Part shown: positions 47,401 to 54,100 of the stretch, piece by piece
How the letters are laid out: each line of letters begins with the position of its first letter
How positions within the stretch are numbered: the first letter of the stretch is position 1
Assembly: GCA_019843655.1 (NCBI GenBank)
Contig: JACDQD010000004.1
Coordinates: 33,696,900 to 33,760,899, forward strand
Origin: Lethocerus indicus
Taxonomy: Eukaryota > Arthropoda > Insecta > Hemiptera > Belostomatidae
Reading direction: 5' to 3'
DNA length: 64,000 nucleotides
The notes under the pieces: model-generated
The model's input: only the letters and a program-made list of their open reading frames with translations
What the model was told of the DNA's origin: nothing
Database searches by the model: none
Program-made: the position numbers and the translations under genes

Positions 47401-48753
47401 CCGACAGTTGTCCCTTTCATCTTTCACCCATCCATTATCGGCTTAAACGCCACTGGATATCTTCTTAAGCGGCCGTAAAAGTGCCAATATTGGGCAAAAC
47501 TTCTTTTATCTAGCCGGCCACGTCGACAAAAACGTCACTACGTCAGTTTATAAATAACGGATAAAATAAATAGCTTTATATAACTTACGATTTTCCGGTT
47601 GAAGAAACCAACGGCTACATGCTCCCAAAGGGCGGCACCGTCGTCCTTCTGATCTACGCCCTGCACAGACGCGAGGAGAACTTCCCAACCCGGACGATTT
47701 CAACCCGGACAACTTCCTGCCGAGAGGTCGGCCAACAGACACTTCTACAGCTTCATCCCGTTCAGCGCCGGGCCCAGGAGCTGCGTCGGTCAGTAACCGT
47801 CCTTCTCCTGCCGAAGAGCTTGATGAACGCAGAGCCGAAACGGCTAACCCGAAACCGCGACTTTAAAGGACAGATCTAAATCGTAAATTTGGACTGCTAA
47901 GACCTCTTTTGAAAAGGACATCGAACTGACAGACTGTACAAATCCATATTAAAACCGATATACGGACTAGAGCTATGCTGGGTTCCGCCAAGAAATCCGA
48001 CGAAATAGCCCGCATCCAGAGTCCTTCCAGTACCATCCTTAATGCGCCTCAAATTACCGACAGTCGACCAAGTCGCAAAATCCCGGTTCCTGAAGTTCAA
48101 CTCCCGCCTTTCTCCTCATCCTAATCCACTCGTTCAGCCCCTTTCCCTCTTACCCGTCTGTACATTTTTCCGCGTTCTTTTAGCGAAAAATCGGCCGGAA
48201 AACGACATTTCTGTAGACGGGTTTTCTACACCGACAGCTCAATGACGAGGTACGTCTCGGCACCTGCCGGAAGTCCCGTCGTCGTGCTAACTCCCGGTGA
48301 TCCTGTGACAACAGGAACCGTATCCTGTTGCCGGGGAAACAATTTCTTCTTGAATTTTTATTTTAAATCCCAAAAAATTGGGGAACGAAAAATCGGCAAT
48401 TAAAAATGAAAAAAAAAATTGATACTGATATCGGTTGTCCTCTTGACAACGTTGTAGGATTAAGATTTATCCGTCTCATGAAAAAGCTATAATTATTTCG
48501 TAAAATAAGATAGAGGGTAAAATAAGAGATCCGCCGTACTAAATCGTCGTCTCACCTTCGATGATACGCAGGTCGCAAGTACGCCATGCTCAAGCTGAAG
48601 ATCCTGCTGGCGCACATCCTCAGGAGGTACAGGATCACCGGCGGCAAGCCGGTGGACGAATGGAAGCTTCAGGCCGACATCATATTGAAGAGATCCGACG
48701 GTTTCAACATCAAGCTCGAACCGAGAACGCCCAACTTAGTGACAGCCTACTAA
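38151..48753 (+). CDS. CYP4G: cytochrome P450 of the CYP4G subfamily (12 exons)
   Basis: A haem-thiolate monooxygenase. Known CYP4G enzymes turn long-chain fatty aldehydes into cuticular hydrocarbons in the endoplasmic reticulum of oenocytes. The spliced product is about 544 residues, usual for the family. It shows an N-terminal membrane segment, a proline hinge (DIPGPGG), the I-helix motif GHDTT, the K-helix ExxR (ETLR) and the haem loop FSAGPRSCVG with the cysteine ligand. The acidic insertion before GEKKR (YSFGKSAGIKDDIDDNI) is diagnostic of CYP4G. All introns are GT-AG. The start is ATG at 38,194; the acceptor at 38,150 implies a non-coding first exon. Frame breaks occur in exons 3 (+1), 4 (-1), 7 (-1) and 11 (two of -1), while splice sites and motifs are intact, so consensus indels are likelier than decay. 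Subfamily call is firm; the member number is not assignable. Confidence 0.9.
38194..38359 (+). CDS. CYP4G: CYP4G coding exon 1
   Basis: Begins MILEILAVVLFSFVGYYVQW (membrane anchor), then a basic stretch and DIPGPGG hinge, ending KKHS. Donor G followed by GTACCT, phase 1. The exon itself starts at 38,151 after TTTTTTCAG, leaving a 43-nt untranslated part. Confidence 0.88.
38395..38473. repeat. (TA)n then (GA)n in CYP4G intron 1
   Basis: A compound microsatellite starting 35 bp after the exon 1 donor and ending at the border of the inverted-repeat element. Confidence 0.95.
38475..38770. mobile_element. left copy of a 300-bp inverted pair (CYP4G intron 1)
   Basis: Words GAGCATCACGTCAGCACTGA, AGGATGCTTCGACGGTAG and TTTTTTGAATTAAAAACGTT return in reverse complement at 42,640-42,960 in intron 5. 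No coding frame. One terminus (GAGCATCACGTCAGC) is sharp; the element type is unknown. Confidence 0.75.
38787..38975. mobile_element. MITE-A copy in CYP4G intron 1
   Basis: Starts GGGGGTACCAAAAGTAATCG, carries TTGACTTTGGAATTCATTTT, ATCACCGATATTATCGACAA and GAACTCCTCAAGACCAAAAT. The right terminus is degraded. Confidence 0.75.
39185..39455. mobile_element. PAL element in CYP4G intron 1
   Basis: Left arm GGCCGCTCGCCATCTTCAGT; right arm CCGCTACTGAAGATGGCGAG; right terminus CTCGCAGGCCACAAAACAGA. It ends 55 bp before the exon 2 acceptor. Confidence 0.8.
39510..39616 (+). CDS. CYP4G: CYP4G exon 2
   Basis: Acceptor GTCGTCAG; reads E-IFDLAREYSTVYKDVVKAQ and GTKFFFGLTAPKDIE; donor GTGAGT. Frame intact. 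Confidence 0.9.
39935..40572. repeat. tandem repeat in intron 2 that copies the splice acceptor
   Basis: GAAAAATGATTTTTAAAAAC recurs at about 39,935, 40,126, 40,273 and 40,387 with irregular spacing. Each later unit is preceded by a copy of the acceptor region AATTTTAAAATTTCATTTCA(G), at 40,124 and 40,271, with a shorter TTATTTCAG at 40,385. The true acceptor ends at 40,572. Confidence 0.85.
40573..40667 (+). CDS. CYP4G: CYP4G exon 3 (one frame break)
   Basis: Reads LVLGSNVHIKKSFE, then one extra T in GAATTACAA breaks the frame; the other frame continues YKYFESPGVGNGLLISAG. The exon is 95 nt where the splice phases require 94. Confidence 0.85.
40855..41205. mobile_element. degenerate PAL arms in CYP4G intron 3
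   Basis: CCCGCCACCTTCAGTAGACC at 40,862 and CCTACTGAAGACGGCGCGAA at 41,175 face each other. The arms are weak. Confidence 0.4.
41256..41437 (+). CDS. CYP4G: CYP4G exon 4 (one frame break)
   Basis: Reads DTWSAHRKMIAPTFHLNVLK and RFINQFNV, then shifts (-1, near CAGGGAAGGGCC) to ALVEKMAKEGDKEFDCHDYM and SECTVETLV. Donor G followed by GTGAGT. DTWxxHRKxIAPTFH and NFDCHDYMSE-type words are typical CYP4G. Confidence 0.88.
42060..42105. mobile_element. PAL terminal fragment in intron 4
   Basis: Short right-terminal words GACAGAAACACAAACCCCCA and GGCAGGCCACAAAAGGGGTA. Confidence 0.45.
42333..42402 (+). CDS. CYP4G: CYP4G exon 5
   Basis: Acceptor CTACTTACAG; reads ETVMGAEKCFQGNTYYNYAM then AVM; donor GTGAGT, phase 2. 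Confidence 0.88.
42640..42960. mobile_element. right copy of the 300-bp inverted pair (CYP4G intron 5)
   Basis: Reverse complement of 38,475-38,770: CTACCGTCGAAGCATCCTGT and GTCAGTGCTGACGTGATGCT. It ends 69 bp before the exon 6 acceptor. Confidence 0.75.
43029..43155 (+). CDS. CYP4G: CYP4G exon 6
   Basis: Acceptor CTGTTTCAG; reads MCDILHLRHTRLWFRYDSLF, YKLGIAKRQEQLLDLIHRFS, DK; donor GTAATA. Frame intact. Confidence 0.9.
43452..43612. mobile_element. MITE-A copy in CYP4G intron 6
   Basis: AAAAAGAAACTTCAATTATT, CACCGATATTATCGACAACT, GAACTCCTCAAGACCGAAAT and a right end GATTACTTTTCGGTACACCT followed by AATA. It ends about 35 bp before the exon 7 acceptor. Confidence 0.8.
43647..43817 (+). CDS. 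CYP4G: CYP4G exon 7 (acidic insertion, one frame break)
   Basis: Starts VFSNKKESVEK in phase 0, then the conserved frame is one base away: EGDHHQQKEDEQLDQAVV and YSFGKSAGIKDDIDDNIIG. This acidic loop is specific to CYP4G enzymes. Length 171 where the phases require 172. Confidence 0.85.
43840..43950. mobile_element. PAL left-arm fragment in intron 7
   Basis: TTTCGTGCGTTTCTGTC, CCAGACCGGTTTCGGCCGCT and CGTCTTCAGTAGCGC. Confidence 0.65.
44298..44317 (+). repeat. (G)20 run in intron 7
   Basis: Twenty consecutive G on the + strand, hence in the CYP4G pre-mRNA. Confidence 0.9.
44400..44603. mobile_element. MITE-A copy in CYP4G intron 7
   Basis: CAAAAGTAATCGACAATTTG on the left, GATTACTTTTTGGGTATCCC on the right. 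Internal GAAAATTTGCCGGAAAAGTG and AAATATCGGTGAATATATAT. Confidence 0.8.
44725..45530. mobile_element. PAL fragments in intron 7
   Basis: A short arm at 44,730-44,785 (TTCGGCCGCTCGCCATCTTC) and a diverged element at 45,360-45,535 (GCCGTTCGCCGTCTTCAGTA, GCTACTGAAGACGCGC, TCACAAAACAGGTGTACC). Confidence 0.55.
45591..45700 (+). CDS. CYP4G: CYP4G exon 8
   Basis: Acceptor CTCCGAAG; reads GEKKRSPFLETLIERSMNDD and GITEQEVINQVNTIMFE; donor GTAAAA. Frame intact. Confidence 0.92.
45785..45853 (+). CDS. CYP4G: CYP4G exon 9 (I-helix)
   Basis: Reads GHDTTAAGSSFFLCVMAAYP then EIQ. GHDTT is the oxygen-activation motif. Acceptor GGTTGAAG, donor GTATAT. Confidence 0.92.
46130..46375. repeat. TTTTGCGTTNAAAA minisatellite (diverged), intron 9
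   Basis: Units such as CAGTCCGTTTTTGCGTTTAA and CCAATTTTCTGGTTCAAAAC. Related to the arrays at 13,353 and 22,915. It abuts a PAL element at 46,383. Confidence 0.65.
46383..46605. mobile_element. PAL element in CYP4G intron 9
   Basis: Starts CCGTAGATTTCGTGCGTTTC; GGTCTTTTGCTAGACCGG; right arm AAGATGGCGAGCGGCGAAAC; terminus CTCGCAGACCACAAAACGGG. It ends about 24 bp before the exon 10 acceptor. Confidence 0.8.
46630..46798 (+). CDS. CYP4G: CYP4G exon 10 (K-helix ExxR)
   Basis: Reads AKCHEEIDRIFGDSDRDVTF, NDTLEMKYLERCLLETLRLF and PPVPLISRELDHDLTL. ETLR is the ExxR motif. Donor A followed by GTCAGT. Confidence 0.93.
47605..47788 (+). CDS. CYP4G: CYP4G exon 11 (haem loop, two frame breaks)
   Basis: Reads TNGYMLPKGGTVVLLIYALH RREENFP, then NPDDFNPDNFLP and ERSANRHFYSFIPFSAGPRS CVG in two successive other frames. 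Each break is explained by one lost base (in CCCAACCC and in CCGAGAG). The haem-ligand Cys is present. Confidence 0.9.
47870..48215 (+). mobile_element. Jockey-type non-LTR retrotransposon tail in intron 11
   Basis: In shifting frames it reads words of a reverse-transcriptase C-terminus: RKFGLLRPLLKRTS, LYKSILKPIYGLELCW, MRLKLPTVDQVAKSRFLKFN and SRLSPHPNPLVQPL. These match the layout LYKxILKPIWxYGxxLWG ... RLSxHPNPLV of Jockey and related elements. It is 5'-truncated and carries internal breaks, so it is not active. Confidence 0.75.
48380..48510. repeat. dispersed repeat (TTTATCGAGATTTTACCAAA family), reversed
   Basis: GGTTGTCCTCTTGACAACGT and TAGGATTAAGATTTATCCG match the 27,120 and 51,395 copies in reverse complement. 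Confidence 0.55.
48572..48753 (+). CDS. CYP4G: CYP4G exon 12 (C-terminus and stop)
   Basis: Reads GRKYAMLKLKILLAHILRRY, RITGGKPVDEWKLQADIILK, RSDGFNIKLEPRTPNLVTAY, then TAA at 48,751. Frame intact. Confidence 0.93.
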
Positions 48754-48936
48754 CTCTTCTCTGCATTTTCTTTCTTTACACCCCTGGAGGACGAGGTTTC
48801 ATTATTTAAGTTGTTTCAAGTTCGTGACATATATATATATATATATATATATATAGTGTAAGGGTAGTAACGATTTGGTTTGAATTAAATTATAATAATT
48901 TAGTATGAAAGTTTTGTTTGGATGAGAATTGTTTCG

Positions 48937-48942
48937 AATAAA
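48937..48942 (+). terminator. CYP4G: poly(A) signal of CYP4G
   Basis: AATAAA 184 bp after the stop codon. Confidence 0.65.
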
Positions 48943-49002
48943 ATTATTTTTAATGAATTTGGCCTCGTGCTTCTTCCCTTAAAACATGAAAAAATGTTTA
49001 AC

Positions 49003-49200
49003 ATACCTGTTTGGTGGTCTAGCTGGGGGTTTGGAATACCAAAATATTTGGTCTTTCGCTAGACCGGTTTGGCCGCTCGCGGGTCTTCAGTAGCGGCGTT
49101 GATCACTTTCGCCACTTTGGATGTTTTCCCGGCATCCTCACTGCACTGTCACCGTCACTATTCTGTCCACTACTGAAGACTATAGCAGAAGACCGCTATA
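49003..49200. mobile_element. PAL element between the two 3' ends
   Basis: Starts ACCTGTTTGGTGGTCT; CCGCTCGCGGGTCTTCAGTA; GGCATCCTCACTGCACTGTC; a truncated right arm CTACTGAAGACTATAGC. Confidence 0.65.
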
Positions 49201-49392
49201 AGCAGAAAATATTATTTAAACGCGTCAAAATAAAACGCCGATGGCCGATCCCATAAACCGAGTACAGATCAATAATCAATGATAATTAATAACTTCAATG
49301 ATCAATCATTAATCACATTTAATGTATTCCTTAATAGTAATGATCAAGGGCGTTAGAGAAAAGAGTACAATTTCAGAAAACAGTGGAAACAA

Positions 49393-49398
49393 TTTATT
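49393..49398 (-). terminator. POLD1: poly(A) signal of POLD1
   Basis: AATAAA on the - strand, 242 bp after the POLD1 stop codon and facing the CYP4G signal. Confidence 0.55.
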
Positions 49399-49639
49399 CT
49401 GGTGTTATAAAATACAAACATATAAAAATATTCAAAAGCTACTACTATTTACTACTTTATTTCACATAATTTACAAAATAGAATTTTTAATTTTATAATT
49501 TGCAGGCACCAATATTACCGATATATCTTACAAACTGTGTAAAGCATTTACACTTGCAATTGTGTCTGCACGAAAATCACTTAAATAACAAAAATTTTTT
49601 TTGTGTTTTTCTAACAATAACAATAATAAATAAACCCTT

Positions 49640-49737
49640 CTACCAAGAAATACTTTGAAACCTGTCGATGGTCTTGTCCTTGTTGATAAGATCCATTCGA
49701 ACCTTCTGCCGCATGTAGAATATTGGACAGTCGCGAC
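49640..49737 (-). CDS. POLD1: POLD1 last exon (CysB second half, stop)
   Basis: Acceptor GTGTTCCAG; reads [32 protein letters not shown], stop. [10 protein letters not shown] with the upstream CT completes the second Cys pair of CysB. Confidence 0.92.
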
Positions 49738-51059
49738 TGGAACACAAATACAAAAAATAAAAATGGTGAACTTGAATTATCCGCCAACTTTGATAACAAT
49801 TTGATAAGATGTTATTTGGTCTTGAGGAGTTTCTACAGAGGGAAATCGAAAATTTGCCGGAAAAATTGGCCGGAGAGTTGATGATAACAATGGTGAATAT
49901 ATAGTAGATTAATAATTAAAGCTTTGTTTTTAGCAAAATAAAATTAATTCCAAAGTCAAAATGTTTATTACTTTGGTACCCCTAATGCTGAGGGAAGAAT
50001 CTCGGTTAGCAAGGGTTGACCCCGGCTAACCGAAGTTCTTCCCGCAGGATTACCCGATCCTGCCAGATATTACTTAGTTGATAATGAATTAAAAATGTTA
50101 CATCCAAAATTTGGATTTCAAATTCAAAGTCTGATCAAGACAGTGCTATTTTCATTAGGCGGATCCAAAAACACTTTTCAATGATTTGAAAATTAGCACC
50201 GATTTCTTTTCCCTTCTGGATAAAATTTCACATTTCACAGATACCCAGACGGCACAGGAATATTTTCATGAAGAATTTCCAACCTGGTGCAAATAACCTC
50301 CTCGTGAATGCTGCCCTGGCACCTTTGACACTGGGTCCAGAGTTGACTGAACTTTTCTCAAGTTCCCTGTACCTGTAAAAGAAGTACAAAAATAAAAAAA
50401 ATTGAAAAAAATCAAACACTACAGTCTAAAGGCCCCATAAAGAAGCTTCAACCGGCGGGTGTGACTTAGGCATTCCTCAATTCAATTTCAGTTTTCAGAA
50501 TTCTCTTCCTGAACAACTGATACCGGTATAAAACGGGAGAAGGTATATACGGAAAAAGCAGGTTCTGAGGGGCAAGGCAATTGGTGATATTACGGTTTGG
50601 CGTTAAAGGTTAAAGCAAAGTTACGGATCGAGGCCTTGTGGTGGGCCCAGTTTCACCATATTTATTAATAACTTTGTAGGAAATTAATTACTAAAAATTT
50701 AAATAGATTCCAATGATCGGTATACAACGGTTGTCTTCGTTTACTGATTTGCCCTTTGAACCAGTTAGCTACAGTGCCGCCAAAGGACAAAGGGAAACTC
50801 TCTCAGATAGGGCATGGAATATGTCAAAGAGGGTATTAACGGCTAACCACTCAACACTTTTGTTAGAAAATTGTTGAGCCTGGAGCAATTTTCTGTAAAA
50901 TTCTCACTCTATTTTCTATATAAATATATTTATATATACATATACATAATCGTAGCATAATGGGAAATATTTGCAGAGTGTTTTCGATTCGTTTAAATTT
51001 AAAAATATCTTTCGGTTAAAAATTGTTGAGACTGGGACCATTTTCTGCAGAAATTCTGC

Positions 51060-51123
<64 letters not shown>

Positions 51124-54100
51124 TGATATATATTAAGGGTGCCCAAAAGTAATCAACATTTTGACTTTGGAATTAATTTTATTTTGCTAAAAAGAAACTT
51201 TAATTATTCCTCAACACTTCCGGCACATTTTCAATTCCCTCTTGAGGAACTCCTCAAGACCGAAATACAGAACAAATTGATGATTACTTTTGGGTACACC
51301 TAATACATATACGTAATCGTGCTATAATGGGAATTATTTGCAGAAATTGTTTTCGATTCATTTAAATTTTAAACAACTCGTGTAATTTTCAGGTCACATT
51401 TCAATTTATCGAGATTTCACCAAATAATAATAGCTTTTTCGGGATGGCGCATAAATCTTAATCCTATAACGTTGTCAAAAGACAACCAATATCAGATTTA
51501 AAATAAAAATTAGGCCCGTAGAGGGTTAAAAAAGTGTTTTCTGTAGGTTCGTGATGTTTCTGTCTCCTCTCGCTGGTTAGGTCTTTTGCTAGACCGGTTT
51601 CGCCGCCGCCATCTTCAGTAGCGCTGTGTTAGTCACTGTTAGCACTTTGGATGTTTTTGGGCATCCTCAATGCCCACTGTCACTTTCACATGTACTGTAA
51701 TGTTTGTCAGTATGTCAGTCGTTTATATATATGTGTTCTGTTATTGTTATTGGGGTTATGTTTGTCTTCGGATTTTGTTAATCCGTTTTCTAAGTGTGAG
51801 TAAAATTGTTAGAAGGGATGGATGGTGTGATCCTTTAAGAGGATTATAGGTGTAAATATGGCGTCACTCTGGGAATTAATTTTCTCATTTATAATGTTGT
51901 TTTTCTTACGTTTGAAGATCTCCAGGTTTTCTATAATGTCTAATTCTTTTCCTTTTTGCCCGGGTGTAATAATTTTAACGATCTTTCGATGTTCATTGTT
52001 CCGTGCCGGTGTTTATGATATGGTGACTAACAGTGTTTAAGTGCCGACAGTGACTAACACAGCGCTACTGAAGACGGCGAGCGGTCGAAACCGGTCTAGC
52101 AAAAGACCTAACCGGCGAGAGAGGAGACAGAAACATCACGAACCAGTACAGTATTCCAACCCTCTCGCAGACCACAAAACAGGTATATATAAAAAAAAGT
52201 GTTTTCGTTAGAAAATGATCGAGACTGGAGTACTCACTTGGTCAATTCGGCGATCAAGAGCGGCACCTGTTTGGGCATGCAGAATCTGCACAGTGGGTTT
52301 TTCTCTTCGGCCGCAGGCAAAACGGACCTGCACCGAGGCACGTCTCCTTCCTCTTCGTGAAAGCGGCCAACGCGTTCACCTTCGACGTTATCACCGATTT
52401 TGTCGCGTGTGATCTCCCCTTTAGTAAAACAGAAAAACAGACAATATCCAGTAGTCGTTTTATACGTATACACTCAGTACGAGATTCAAGAAGGATTTAA
52501 AATAATAACGTGGAGCGTTAAATGAATGTTAAAACAATCTGAATACAATTTACGACATTCGTTCGGCAACTTGCAATTGAAATGAATCGACAATTGCAAT
52601 ATGGCCAAACCGTATCCTAGAAACTAGACGTATTGTCAGTATTTTGATTTATGACACATTGATAAGAAGGATTTCAAAGTATGGATCGATATATGGATCA
52701 GCTCAAAAGATGAAAATTGTAAACTTTATTGGCCAGCAATGGACAATATCGTAAATCTATTAGGCGTACCAAAAGTAATCAAAATTTTGACTTTAGAATC
52801 CATTTTATTTTGCTAAAAAGAAACTTTAATTATTAATCTACTATATATTCACCGATATTATCGACAACTCTCCGCCGCTACTTTTCCGCAAATTTTCGAT
52901 TCCCCATTTGAAGAACTCCTCAAGACCGAAATACATCTTATCAAATTGTCGATTACTTTGGGGTACACCCAATTGTTCAGTTAATTATTATTCAAGCGAA
53001 ATTAATTGCAAAACGCCAAAAATATAGTTCATCCACTCACTCAGCAATATGGATTCGCTTTGTCTCCAAGTATCGGCGTGAATATCCTGAGGAGAGGCTT
53101 CGAAAGTTGGTTCTCCAGGTAGTAGGTGCAGTCGATCGATGTTGTTCTCCAGGACGTATATCGGATCCTGGCGGACGTAAACGCTGTATTATAATTTAAA
53201 TCCGTATTATAATTATATATATCTAAACGCCGTATTATAATTTGAAAACATCCAAGTGACTGACACCTCTATCCATTTAAACTCCCTAATAATTATCTGA
53301 TATTAACGGTATTTTGATCCAACAATTTCTAACGCTAATTGTATTGCAATTAGACAAAATTTACAGGTTCGTCAATAAAAATGAATATGAATTTTACAGT
53401 ATTTTGAATTCATGCCCGAAAAGTCATGTTTAAGATTTTTAGTTCCTATCATGGGTTGACTTACACTGGTAAATATTTACTCCATGTGAGAAAAAATGTT
53501 AAATTAATATTATGAATTTGATGATTAATTGATTCGCTGGCAGTAGGAAAGTCAACTTATTTTGAATATGAAAGTGCTCAAATTCTATCCTAACAGGAGA
53601 TGGATTTTTTGAACAATCCAAAGAAAAATACAAGATTTTGTTAATGGGCTTGAGTCTATGTAGATTGTCAGTAAAAAGGGGAAGGGGTCAGTTGGATAGT
53701 TACAGTTCTTTAGTAGGATTTGGGGGGTTTTTAAGGAATTTATAATTTAACAAGATTATTCAAAAGATTATTTAAAAGCTTAATTCCTCAGCTTATTATT
53801 AACTGCAATAGGGCTGCATTACTTTTCAGCCTAAAATTCCGAAATCCTATAAAGTTGTCAAGAGACAACCAATATCAATTTTAAAATAAAAATTAGCCCG
53901 TAGAGAGTTAAAAAAAAGTAGAAAAGTCAACTTATTTTCGACAAATATGAAAGTGCTCAAATTCTATCCTAACGGAGATGGATTTTTAGGTGCCTACTTG
54001 TTATAACAACATAAAAATATTTGATACAATTATTAGATAGATTTCAGGAACTACTATTTTTTCCGAAACACGGAAATCTACTCTGTAGTATAATTGAATT

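Noticed and set aside
38194..48753. Calling CYP4G a pseudogene because of frame breaks
   Set aside because: All splice sites, catalytic motifs and the stop codon are intact, and the neighbouring essential POLD1 shows the same kind of breaks, which points to consensus errors.
51542..52192. Hammerhead-ribozyme-like words in PAL right arms (CTGAAGA ... GGCCGAAAC)
   Set aside because: The core words are present, but the short stem between them pairs only with an extra unpaired base, and no cleavage site or closing stem I follows in the right place. Probably coincidence within the palindrome.
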